Part shown: positions 47,509 to 54,998 of the stretch, in pieces
Layout: every line of letters starts with the position of its first letter
Position numbering within the stretch: position 1 is the first letter of the stretch
Assembly: GCF_013362815.1 (NCBI RefSeq)
Contig: NZ_JABFVK010000026.1
Coordinates: 1-64,000, forward strand
Origin: Hamadaea sp.
GTDB taxonomy: Bacteria > Actinomycetota > Actinomycetes > Mycobacteriales > Micromonosporaceae
Direction: 5' to 3'
DNA length: 64,000 nt
Notes under the pieces: generated by a model
Database searches by the model: none
Told to the model about the DNA's origin: nothing
What the model saw: the letters and a program-made list of their open reading frames with translations, nothing else
Program-made: the position numbers and the translations under genes

Positions 47509-47973
47509 ATGAGCGACCTCGACAGCCGCTGGCGGCCGGTCCGGCTGCTGCTGGAAGCCGTCGACCAGCAGATCGCGTCCGTGTACGCCGACGCCGGAGT
47601 CGACGGGATGCGTACGCGGTTCGTCGGGCCGCTGATCCAGTTGGGCCGCCGCGGCGCGCTGACCGTACGCGAGCTCGCCGACTCGGTCGAAGTCACCCAT
47701 TCGGCCATGAGTCAGACGGTCGCCGCCATGCGCACCGCCGGCTTCGTCACCGACGCCGAGAACTCCGATGGGCGTACGCGTCGAGTGAAATTGAGCGACC
47801 GCGGCCGCGAGGTGATCCCGCTGCTGGAGGCGGAGTGGCGCGCGACCGAGGCGGCGATCACGGAGCTGGAGGCCGAGGTCGACCACCCGCTGACGCGCGC
47901 CGTGGCCGAGCTCACCGCGGCCCTCGCGCGGCGGCCGTTCCGCGAGCGTCTGGACGCCCACCTGCGTCCTTGA
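47509..47973 (+). CDS. MarR-family transcriptional regulator 1
   Basis: This 154-residue winged-helix regulator has a DNA-reading helix, LTVRELADSVEVTHSAMSQTVAAM, and a wing at SDGRTRRVKLSDRGREV. It lies 4 bases after the propeller gene, or overlaps it if the GTG at 47491 is used. It could be co-transcribed with the T7SS propeller. A pair of palindromes lies just downstream, before the second MarR gene. The ligand is unknown. Confidence 0.8.
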   Translation: MSDLDSRWRPVRLLLEAVDQQIASVYADAGVDGMRTRFVGPLIQLGRRGALTVRELADSVEVTHSAMSQTVAAMRTAGFVTDAENSDGRTRRVKLSDRGREVIPLLEAEWRATEAAITELEAEVDHPLTRAVAELTAALARRPFRERLDAHLRP

Positions 47974-47979
47974 TCATCG

Positions 47980-48038
47980 CGTTTTCCGGGATGACGTCGT
48001 TATTTCGCGCCGCAAGGGGACGTTTTCCCGGGATAACG
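47980..48038. promoter_or_regulatory. Two similar palindromic sites between the MarR genes
   Basis: CGTTTTCCGGGATGACG (47980-47996) and CGTTTTCCCGGGATAACG (48021-48038) are direct copies of one near-palindrome, 41 bases apart. The second copy has 16 of 18 positions symmetric. MarR dimers bind palindromes of this length, and the pair lies upstream of the second MarR gene. They may be operators for one or both regulators. Confidence 0.45.
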
Positions 48039-48057
48039 TCCCCGCCGAAGGACCTGG

Positions 48058-48081
48058 TAAAATAGTGAGCGTGACTCACTA
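48058..48081 (+). promoter_or_regulatory. -10 element and autoregulatory operator of MarR regulator 2
   Basis: TAAAAT at 48058-48063 is a good -10 box in this GC-rich DNA; no clear -35 is visible. Directly after it, TAGTGAG and CTCACTA form a perfect inverted repeat with 5 bases between (48063-48081). The repeat overlaps the expected transcript start and the ATG. A MarR dimer bound here would block its own promoter. The absence of a Shine-Dalgarno suggests a very short leader. Confidence 0.6.
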
Positions 48082-48533
48082 TGAATAGGCATCACGAAGC
48101 GCTAGGCCGCTTGATCGAGTTCTCGATGCTCCTGAACGAGGACATGGCCACCAGCCTGGGGCGGGCCGGCCTCACGCCGTCGCGCACGCATCTGCTGTGG
48201 GAGCTGGCGGCGCACGGCCCGATGAGCCAGCGCGATCTCGCCGAGCGGCTCAAGGTCAGCGCCCGCACGGTGACGGGCCTGGTCGACGGCCTGGTGGCGA
48301 CCGGTTTCGTCACTCGCGAGCCGCATCCATCGGACCGCCGGGCGTTCCTGGTGACCTTCACCGAACGCGGCACGGCGACGGCCGAGGCGCTACAGAAGGG
48401 TCAGGAGCAGTTCGCCGAGCTGCTCTTCGGCCAGATGGACCGGGAGCTGTTCGACAAGTTCTCGGCGGGCCTCGCCGAGGTCCTCGACCGGTTCAAGCAT
48501 GGGCTCGCGACGCAGACTTGGGAGGCGCCATGA
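48081..48533 (+). CDS. MarR-family transcriptional regulator 2
   Basis: The 150-residue MarR protein has the reading helix MSQRDLAERLKVSARTVTGLVDGL and the wing REPHPSDRRAFLVTFTERG. It is not closely similar to the preceding MarR protein. The inverted repeat AGTGAG-N5-CTCACT overlaps its start, pointing to autorepression. The stop overlaps the next start (ATGA), so it is coupled to a small membrane protein gene, the likely regulated partner. Confidence 0.85.
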   Translation: MNRHHEALGRLIEFSMLLNEDMATSLGRAGLTPSRTHLLWELAAHGPMSQRDLAERLKVSARTVTGLVDGLVATGFVTREPHPSDRRAFLVTFTERGTATAEALQKGQEQFAELLFGQMDRELFDKFSAGLAEVLDRFKHGLATQTWEAP

Positions 48534-49141
48534 GGTGGATGATCGGCTACGAGGTGCGGATGTGGCACGCCTTGATCCGCTGGATCGCGCGGCGACCACC
48601 CAAGGGCGGGCGGCCGTTCCGCTATGCCGCGCCGGTGGTGCCGATCATCTGGACCTTCATCGTGCTGTCCGCTGTGGAGATTCCGATCGTGGATCTGTTG
48701 CTGCCGTGGAAAAGCGTGCGGATCGTCATGCTGGCGCTCGGCGCGTGGGGCGTGACGTGGATGGTCGGGCTGCTCGCGAGCATGTACGTCAACACGCACG
48801 CGATCGGCGACGAGGGCATCACCGTCCGCAATGGACTGACCGTCGACTTCTTCGTGCCGTGGGAGGCGATCGCGGAGGTGCGCGTGAACAAGCGCCCGCT
48901 CCAGTCCTCCAAGACCGTCCACTTCGATCAGACGAGCGCCGGTCCCGCGCTGAGCGTGGCCGTCGGCAGCCAGACCGCCGTCGACCTCGTTCTCGCCGAG
49001 CCCCATGTGGTACGCCTACCGTCGGGTGACAGCGAACCGCTCGCGGAGATCAGGATCAACGCGGACGACCCGGCTGCCTTCGTCGCCGAGGCCCGGGAGC
49101 ACCTCAGCCGGCGTCGCGCGGAGTCCGCTCCGGCGCGCTGA
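48530..49141 (+). CDS. Small membrane protein with PH-like domain
   Basis: The 203-residue product has two membrane helices (about 35-60 and 67-90) and a cytoplasmic beta-rich part beginning IGDEGITVRNGLTVDFFVPWEAIAEVR. That segment matches the layout of bacterial PH-domain proteins of the YdbS/PH_6 type. GGAGG lies 5 bases before the ATG, which overlaps the MarR stop. Its 3' end overlaps the convergent gene by 38 bases. The function is unknown; it is probably under the control of the MarR protein. Confidence 0.65.
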   Translation: MRWMIGYEVRMWHALIRWIARRPPKGGRPFRYAAPVVPIIWTFIVLSAVEIPIVDLLLPWKSVRIVMLALGAWGVTWMVGLLASMYVNTHAIGDEGITVRNGLTVDFFVPWEAIAEVRVNKRPLQSSKTVHFDQTSAGPALSVAVGSQTAVDLVLAEPHVVRLPSGDSEPLAEIRINADDPAAFVAEAREHLSRRRAESAPAR

Positions 49142-50369
49142 CGGGAGCCTGGCGCTGGCGGGGAATCGTCGGCCGCCGCAGCCGCCCGCGCTTGCGTGCC
49201 TTGGGCCGGGTGAGGATCGCGCCGACGACCGAGACCAGCGTGAGCACGAGCACCACGATGCCGATCTCCGGCCGGGGCGAGCTGCCGGTGGCGGTGGAGT
49301 CCGACGTGATGAAGTCGTACCAGACGAGGATCGACTGGATCAGCGTGATCGCCGTGAAGACGAAGACCAGCCGGTTGCGGCGGTCGTCGCGGTCGTTGAA
49401 GATGCGCTCGCGATGCAGGCTGAACAGGTCCCGCAGAGCGGCCGTACGCTCGTCGAGCGTCTCCGCCTCGGTCGTCGTGCCCCACGCCTGCGAGGCCGCC
49501 TGGCGTACGCGGAGCCGGCTCACCGTCAAATAGCGGGCTTCCTGGCCGAGCAGCAGGTTGCGCATGGTGACGTCTTCGGTCAGCGCCAGTACGTCGACGT
49601 ACTGCGAGTCGACGCTGACCAGGCTGTTCTCCTCGCCCTGGCTCAGCGCGACCAGGTGATCGGCGATGTGGCGCTTGGCCTCGTCGACGACGATCCACTC
49701 CTGAGTGGCGACCAGCAGCCCCTCCACCGTGTCGTGCACGAGGTCGCGCCGGCCCATCGTGTGCAGGTTGCTGACACCGACGGTCACCTGCGCCACCGCG
49801 CCTTGGGCGAGCTCGGCGGTCACCCCGTACCAGCGGGCGGCGGGAAAGTCGAGGGCGGGCTGGGCGTCGACGCAGACCCGGTGCCACCACAACAGCGTGC
49901 CGCTCTGCATCGCCGACGGCGGCAGCGGTCGCAGAATGGCGGGATCGATCACCTCGACGATGCGTTCGCTCCATCGGGCGACGAACGGCTCGACGGCTTG
50001 GGTGACCGGCTCCTCGTAGGACTTGAAGCGGTCGCAGTCCTCCGGGATGTCGAGGTCGAGCGACATGTCGTCGGGCAGTTCCAGCTCGGTCACCACGAAG
50101 CCGACCGCGAGGCTGCTGACGTAGAGCCGGACGCGGCCGGCACCCTCGATCTCCATGACGCCGGTGAAGACCATCGTCTCCATCCGCTGATGCATCGAGT
50201 CCCTGATGTCGAAGACGAGACCGCCGCCGTCGGCCCGAGCACGCGGCTGGAACTCCGTGAGCCCGGTGCTGAGCATCTCGGCCAGCTCCTCCCGGCCGCC
50301 CGGCTTCATCAGGGCGCTCAGCGAGAACCGGACCGGCAGCAGGAACGTGCCGATGTTGACGATGCGCAA
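49104..50369 (-). CDS. Membrane protein with CorA-like C-terminal helices, function unknown
   Basis: This 421-residue protein has a large soluble N-terminal part. A long helix (DERTAALRDLFSLHRERIFN) follows, then two membrane helices, VFVFTAITLIQSILVWYDF and IGIVVLVLTLVSVVGAIL, and a basic tail. A long stalk helix plus a terminal helix pair is the CorA-type layout, but the GMN selectivity motif of CorA is absent, so magnesium transport is not supported. The TTG start at 50369 has GGGGAGG at a good distance. It lies 22 bases after the methyltransferase gene, probably in one operon. Confidence 0.6.
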   Translation of the reverse strand: MRIVNIGTFLLPVRFSLSALMKPGGREELAEMLSTGLTEFQPRARADGGGLVFDIRDSMHQRMETMVFTGVMEIEGAGRVRLYVSSLAVGFVVTELELPDDMSLDLDIPEDCDRFKSYEEPVTQAVEPFVARWSERIVEVIDPAILRPLPPSAMQSGTLLWWHRVCVDAQPALDFPAARWYGVTAELAQGAVAQVTVGVSNLHTMGRRDLVHDTVEGLLVATQEWIVVDEAKRHIADHLVALSQGEENSLVSVDSQYVDVLALTEDVTMRNLLLGQEARYLTVSRLRVRQAASQAWGTTTEAETLDERTAALRDLFSLHRERIFNDRDDRRNRLVFVFTAITLIQSILVWYDFITSDSTATGSSPRPEIGIVVLVLTLVSVVGAILTRPKARKRGRLRRPTIPRQRQAPVSAPERTPRDAG

Positions 50370-50391
50370 CTCGCGCCCCTCCCCAGGGTGA

Positions 50392-51033
50392 TCAGCGCGT
50401 ACGCACGGCGAGGATCCAGTCGCCGTGACCCGCCTGGCCGGCTTCGGTCGTCCAATCGGGACCGAGCATATCGGCAACCCGGTCGGGCGGTAGATACAGC
50501 GGGGTGCCCTCCCCGAACGACGTGCACCACAACAGCTGACCGCCACGGCCGATAATCCGGTTGAACTCCCGGAAGTCCGGTACGCCGTTCAAGCTGACCA
50601 GCAAGGGAACCGCACCGCGATGGAACGGCATGTGGCGCACGTCGGCGGCGACGTAGCTGACGTTGGCCAGGGCGGGTGCACCGCGCAGCATGGAGACGTT
50701 GATGTCGGTCGCCACCACCGGTACGCCGACCCGGCTGAGCAGCTCGGTCGCCTGCCCGGTGCCGCAGCCGATCTCGGCGATCCAGCCGACCGGGCGCGCG
50801 TGCTGCAACCCGGCCGCGACCCCGGCGGCGTACCAGGGCTGCTCGACGGCCCACTCCGTCCACTCCGGAGCCATCTCGTCGTACGTGGTTTCGAGTTCTT
50901 CCCACGCCTTGTCGTCGTCGGGATCGGTGAGGACCCGTTCGAGGGCGAGCCGGCTGCGATGGGTGGACGCGTTCAGCTCAGGCGGCGGGGCGTCGGGGAT
51001 CTCCACGGGTTCGTACCACAGCTGCACGGGCAT
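50392..51033 (-). CDS. Class I SAM-dependent methyltransferase
   Basis: The 213-residue product has motif I EIGCGTGQATELLSRVG, the acidic end of strand 2 in VVATDINVSML, and VAADVRHMPF as motif II. It is a Methyltransf_11-type enzyme with unknown substrate. An N-terminal extension of six residues from GTG 51051 is possible. Neither start has a convincing Shine-Dalgarno. It sits between the CorA-tailed protein and the PAS-GGDEF-EAL protein on the same strand. Confidence 0.75.
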   Translation of the reverse strand: MPVQLWYEPVEIPDAPPPELNASTHRSRLALERVLTDPDDDKAWEELETTYDEMAPEWTEWAVEQPWYAAGVAAGLQHARPVGWIAEIGCGTGQATELLSRVGVPVVATDINVSMLRGAPALANVSYVAADVRHMPFHRGAVPLLVSLNGVPDFREFNRIIGRGGQLLWCTSFGEGTPLYLPPDRVADMLGPDWTTEAGQAGHGDWILAVRTR

Positions 51034-51050
51034 ACCCGGCAGCGTACTCA

Positions 51051-51120
51051 CTCAGTTCACCAGGAGCGGGTGGCCTCAGCCCACCCGGAGCAGTGGTCTC
51101 AGTTCACCAGGAGCAGGTGG
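51051..51120. repeat. Three imperfect 23-base repeats at the 3' end of the GGDEF-EAL gene
   Basis: Copies at 51051-51073 and 51098-51120 are identical at 22 of 23 positions. A diverged copy lies between them at about 51074-51096. The last copy contains the final codons and stop of the GGDEF-EAL gene; the others would encode the same ending (LLVN then stop) and lie downstream of it. This looks like slippage duplication of the gene's tail, leaving vestigial ends next to the methyltransferase start. Confidence 0.75.
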
Positions 51121-53198
51121 TTGATGCGGTCGGGCGGACCGGGTGCGCCGAAGTGCCAGCCCTGCGCGAGGTCGCAGTCAAGCCCGGCCAGCAAGGATGC
51201 CTGCGCGGCCGTTTCGACTTCCTCCGCCGTGACGGTGAGTTTCAGGGTGTGCGCCAGCCGGACGACGGTGGCGAGGATCTCGATGTCGGCCGCGCTCGGC
51301 CCGGCCGGACGGCGGAGGGCGGAGACGAACGGCCCGGCCAGTTTGAGCGCGTGGATGGGCAGGTTGCTCAGGTACGCCAGATTCGAGTACCCGGTGCCGA
51401 AGTCGTCGATCGCGATGCGTACGCCGAGGTCGGCGAGCCGATGCAGGACGGCCAGCGGTTCGCCCTTGGTCGCCATGAGCGCGCTCTCGGTGAGTTCGAG
51501 TTGCAGCGCGCCGGGATCCATGCCGGTCTCGGCGAGGATGCGCTTCAGGTCGGCGACCAGACCGGGCTCGGCGACCTGCCGGGGCGACAGGTTGACGCTG
51601 ATCAGCGGCTGCCAGTCCGGATGCTCGGCCCGCCAGCGGCTCGCCTGCGCGCACGCCTCGCGCAGCACCCAGCGGCCGAGCCGGACGATCAGCCCGCTCT
51701 GCTCGGCCATCTCCACGAAGCGATCCGGGCCGAGCAGCCCGAGTTCCGGGTGCTGCCAGCGGACGAGCGCCTCCACTCCGGCTGGCACGCCGTCGTTGAG
51801 GTCCACCAGCGGCTGGTAGTCGAGGAAGAACTGCTCCTCGTCCAGCGCCCACGGCATCTGCGCGGAGAGGCGATAGCGGCTGACCGCTTGGGCGTGCCGA
51901 TGGTGGTCGAAGACAGCCGTCCGATCGCGGCCGTCGCTCTTGGCCCAGTAGAGGGTGGTGTCGGCCGCCTTCATCAGCTCGGCGGCGGTGGTCCCGGCGG
52001 CGGCCCGGTCGACGACGCCGACACTGGCGGCGACGCGCAGCGTGTGGCCGCCGAGGATCACGGGTTCCCGGACGACCGCCAGCGCCTCGTCGGCGATGCG
52101 TTCGAGTTCGGTCTCCCCCGGCGACTGTTCGAGGAGCACCACGAACTCGTCGCCGCCCATCCGGGCGACCAGCCGGCCCGGCCCGGAGAGGCGTACACGT
52201 AGCCGCTCCGCGACCGACCGCAGCAGCTCGTCGCCGGCGTCGTGGCCGAGCGTGTCGTTGATCATCTTGAAGCCGTCGAGGTCGAGGTAGCAGACCCCGA
52301 CTCGGGCGTCTTCGCGGGTGTCGGCGAGAGCGGCGGTGAGCCGTTCGAAGAACATGGTCCGGTTCGGCAGCCCGGTCAGCGGATCGTGATTCGCCTGGTA
52401 CGCCAACTCCGTGAGCAGCCGGTGTTGCTCGGTGATGTCCTGCACCATGCCGACGGCGAACCGGGGCGAGCCGTCCTGCGCGCGGATCAGCGAGACGGCC
52501 AGCTCGGTCCAGATCTCCGTGCCGTCGCGGCGGTAATAGGCCTTCTGCGTACGGAAATGGCTGGTCTCGCCGTTGAAGAGCTTGGCCAGATCGGACCACA
52601 CCGCCGGATCGTCGGACGGATGGACGAAGTCGAGCGCCGACCGCTGCCGCAACTCGTCGAGGCTGTAGCCGAGCATCTCCGACAGCGATTCGTTGACCTC
52701 CATGATCCGGCCGGTGAGGTCGCCGATCCCGATGCCGATCGCCGCGTCGGCGAAGACCGCCTGGAAGCGTGCCTCGCTGTCCCAGCGCGCTCGTTCGGCG
52801 GCCGCCCTGGCCTGCATCGAGGCGATGTGGATGCGCTCCTGTTCGGCCAGGGTCCGTTCGCGCAACGCGTCGGCGTAGCCACCGGCGAGTTCGGCCAGAA
52901 TCCGGCGCAGCCGATCGCCCTTGTGCACGCTTTCGGCGTACGCGGTCAGCCGGTCGCCGAGCGCCCGCAGTGTCCCGGTGACCGAGCCGACCTCGGTGAA
53001 GTGCGAGGAGACGAGGGCCGCGCCGATCGACCGAGCCGGGCCGAAGTCGTCACCGGAGGCGTCCAGCAGCGTGAGGATCTCCTCGACGCGCGTGGTGAGC
53101 CGGGCGGCCAGGGCGGTCCGTCCGATCACGACATAGCTGGTCTCCGCGATCGCGTCGGTCCACGCTCCGGCGACCTCGGACGGATTCGGCGGTTCCAC
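51099..53198 (-). CDS. PAS-GGDEF-EAL cyclic-di-GMP signalling protein
   Basis: This 699-residue soluble protein has an N-terminal helical region (1-150), a PAS domain (about 153-275) and a GGDEF domain with an intact RMGGDEF (about 346) and DLDGFKMINDTLGH. An EAL domain follows from about 474 with VEALVRW, ELTES, IDDFGTGYSNL, the Lys in ALKLAG and QGWHFG. Most phosphodiesterase residues are kept, although LKID reads LKLA and AEGVE reads AEEVE. No RxxD inhibitory site precedes GGDEF. It could therefore make c-di-GMP, degrade it, or both. The GTG start at 53198 lies 17 bases after the DUF574 gene, so it is in that operon. Confidence 0.85.
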   Translation of the reverse strand: MEPPNPSEVAGAWTDAIAETSYVVIGRTALAARLTTRVEEILTLLDASGDDFGPARSIGAALVSSHFTEVGSVTGTLRALGDRLTAYAESVHKGDRLRRILAELAGGYADALRERTLAEQERIHIASMQARAAAERARWDSEARFQAVFADAAIGIGIGDLTGRIMEVNESLSEMLGYSLDELRQRSALDFVHPSDDPAVWSDLAKLFNGETSHFRTQKAYYRRDGTEIWTELAVSLIRAQDGSPRFAVGMVQDITEQHRLLTELAYQANHDPLTGLPNRTMFFERLTAALADTREDARVGVCYLDLDGFKMINDTLGHDAGDELLRSVAERLRVRLSGPGRLVARMGGDEFVVLLEQSPGETELERIADEALAVVREPVILGGHTLRVAASVGVVDRAAAGTTAAELMKAADTTLYWAKSDGRDRTAVFDHHRHAQAVSRYRLSAQMPWALDEEQFFLDYQPLVDLNDGVPAGVEALVRWQHPELGLLGPDRFVEMAEQSGLIVRLGRWVLREACAQASRWRAEHPDWQPLISVNLSPRQVAEPGLVADLKRILAETGMDPGALQLELTESALMATKGEPLAVLHRLADLGVRIAIDDFGTGYSNLAYLSNLPIHALKLAGPFVSALRRPAGPSAADIEILATVVRLAHTLKLTVTAEEVETAAQASLLAGLDCDLAQGWHFGAPGPPDRINHLLLVN

Positions 53199-53214
53199 GA
53201 TCCCCGCCCGGCCG

Positions 53215-54021
53215 TCAGCGAACCCGGCCGACGCCCGCGTACGCGGGATACTCGTACGCCTCCGGCCCGAGCTCACCCGGGACGTCGGGCCGCCACAGCG
53301 GGGTCTGCACCACGCCGGGCTCCAGCAGGTCGAGGTCGCCGAACAACGCCTCGATCTCGGCCTGCGACCGCATGGTCACCGGGCTGGCCGTCTTCTGGTA
53401 GAGGTTGGCCGCCTGGCCGATCTGCTCCGCCTGCCGCTCCGGACTGGCGTGCGAGATGGCCACGTGGCTGCCCGGGGCGAGCAGGCTCGAAATCTGCCCG
53501 ATCAACTCGATCGGCTTCAGCTCGTCCGGCACGAAGTGCAGCACGGCGATGAGCAGGATCGCGGTCGGCCGGCTCGGGTCGATGAGCGCCTTGACCCGCT
53601 CGTCGGCGAAGATCGCCGCCGGCTCACGCAGGTCGGCTCCGATCACCGCGGTCCGGTCGTTGTCCTCCAGGATCGCCTCGCCGTGTGCGACCGCCACCGG
53701 ATCCCAGTCCACATAGACCACACGTGCCTTGGGATCGAGCTCCTGCGCCACTTCGTGCACGTTGCCGACGGTCGGGATGCCCGAGCCGAGGTCGATGAAC
53801 TGATCGACGCCCAGCGCCGACATCGCCCGCACCACCCGGCGCAGGAAGGCGCGGTTCTCCCGGGCGAGCTGCGGCACGTTGGGCATCGCCTGCAGCACCT
53901 GCTGGGCGAACTCCCGGTCGACGGCGAAGTTGTGCGAGCCGCCGAGGTAGTAGTCGTAGACGCGAGCGACGCTCGGGCGGTCGAGGTCGAGATCGGCGGG
54001 GGCCCAGCGAGGACGTTCCAT
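53215..54021 (-). CDS. DUF574-family SAM-dependent methyltransferase
   Basis: The 268-residue product matches the actinobacterial DUF574 (S-adenosyl methyltransferase) family: PSVARVYDYYLGGSHNFAVD near the N-terminus, DLGSGIPTVGNVHEVAQ as the SAM loop, VVYVDWDPVAVAHG, and a closing WRPD region. The family is large in Streptomyces and relatives and has no known substrates. The ATG at 54021 is chosen; an upstream frame extension has no site. It is followed 17 bases later by the c-di-GMP protein and is divergent from the LLM oxidoreductase. Confidence 0.85.
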   Translation of the reverse strand: MERPRWAPADLDLDRPSVARVYDYYLGGSHNFAVDREFAQQVLQAMPNVPQLARENRAFLRRVVRAMSALGVDQFIDLGSGIPTVGNVHEVAQELDPKARVVYVDWDPVAVAHGEAILEDNDRTAVIGADLREPAAIFADERVKALIDPSRPTAILLIAVLHFVPDELKPIELIGQISSLLAPGSHVAISHASPERQAEQIGQAANLYQKTASPVTMRSQAEIEALFGDLDLLEPGVVQTPLWRPDVPGELGPEAYEYPAYAGVGRVR

Positions 54022-54120
54022 GGGGACGACTCTTTCGACTGTCGAGAGGGGACGCGTTGAGGGGAAGGCGCGGACACGACGGGAGAAGCATATGCGGTAT
54101 TCGTGCAAGGTGCACCCGGG

Positions 54121-54140
54121 CGATCGATCGTTCGATCGTT
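54121..54140. promoter_or_regulatory. Repeated CGATCG operator-like site upstream of the LLM gene
   Basis: The 20-base segment contains CGATCGTT twice in a row, preceded by a further GATCGAT-type unit, so it is both a direct and an inverted repeat. It ends 12 bases before the LLM oxidoreductase start. Such dyads in divergent gaps often bind TetR-type repressors; none is encoded next to it. Confidence 0.35.
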
Positions 54141-54152
54141 ACCGTGGGAGGC

Positions 54153-54995
54153 ATGAAGATCTCCATCGGGCTCCCCAATCCCGTCCCGGGAGTGTCCGGC
54201 CGCCTGCTCGTCGACTGGGCCCGCCGGGCCGAGGAACGCGGATTCGCCGGGCTGGCCACGATCGACCGGATCGCATACCCGAACCACGACTCGCTCACGA
54301 CGCTGGCGGCCGCCGCCGGCGCGACCACTCGCATCGAGCTGATGACCAACATCCTGCTCGCCCCGGTCTACCCGGCTCCGCTGCTCGCCAAGGTGGCGGC
54401 CAGCGTCGACCAGCTGTCCGGCGGCCGGCTCACACTCGGCCTCGCGCCCGGCGGGCGCCCCGACGACTACGACCTGACCGGTGTGCCCTGGAACCGGCGC
54501 GGGCGGATCTTCGACGAGACCCTGTCCTACCTGCGCGACGCCTGGGCGGAGGGTTCGACACTGCCCACTCCCGTCCGCGACCGTCGCGTACCGGTCCTCA
54601 TCGGCGGCACCAGCGACAAGGCGGTCGAACGCGTCCTCACCTGGGGCGACGGCTGGACTGCCGGTGGCGCCCGGCCCGAACAGGTCAAACCCTTCAACGA
54701 CCGGGTACGCACAGCGTGGACCGAAGCGGGCCGAGCCGGTGAACCGCGGCTGGCCACGTTGGCGTACTTCTCCCTCGGGGACGACGCCGAACAGGAATCC
54801 CGCACGTACCTGAACCACTACTACGCCTTCACGGGGGACTTCGCGAAGATCATCGCCGACGGCGCTCTGCGTACGCCGGAAGCGATCCGGACGGCAGTGA
54901 CCGCGTTCGAGGACGCCGGCTGCACCGAGCTGTACTTCGACCCGACCGCCGCCCGGCTCGACCAGGTCGACCGGCTCGCCGACCTGCTCCTGTAG
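54153..54995 (+). CDS. LLM-class (probably F420-dependent) oxidoreductase
   Basis: This 280-residue luciferase-like TIM-barrel protein has SIGLPNPVPGVSG at strand 1 and GFAGLATIDRIAYPNHDSL. The typical LAPVYPAPLLAKVAASVDQLSGGRLTLGL segment follows (as YPAPLLAK then LSGGRLTLGLAPGG), then IGGTSDKAVERV. These features place it in the LLM family, which in actinobacteria mostly uses F420. It is short for the family, which usually has 290-340 residues, but complete. GGGAG precedes the ATG. It ends 3 bases from the convergent FAD gene. The substrate is unknown. Confidence 0.85.
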   Translation: MKISIGLPNPVPGVSGRLLVDWARRAEERGFAGLATIDRIAYPNHDSLTTLAAAAGATTRIELMTNILLAPVYPAPLLAKVAASVDQLSGGRLTLGLAPGGRPDDYDLTGVPWNRRGRIFDETLSYLRDAWAEGSTLPTPVRDRRVPVLIGGTSDKAVERVLTWGDGWTAGGARPEQVKPFNDRVRTAWTEAGRAGEPRLATLAYFSLGDDAEQESRTYLNHYYAFTGDFAKIIADGALRTPEAIRTAVTAFEDAGCTELYFDPTAARLDQVDRLADLLL

Positions 54996-54998
54996 CGA

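Noticed and set aside
49104-50369. Magnesium channel of the CorA family
   Set aside because: The helix layout fits, but there is no GMN motif and the soluble part is not CorA-like.
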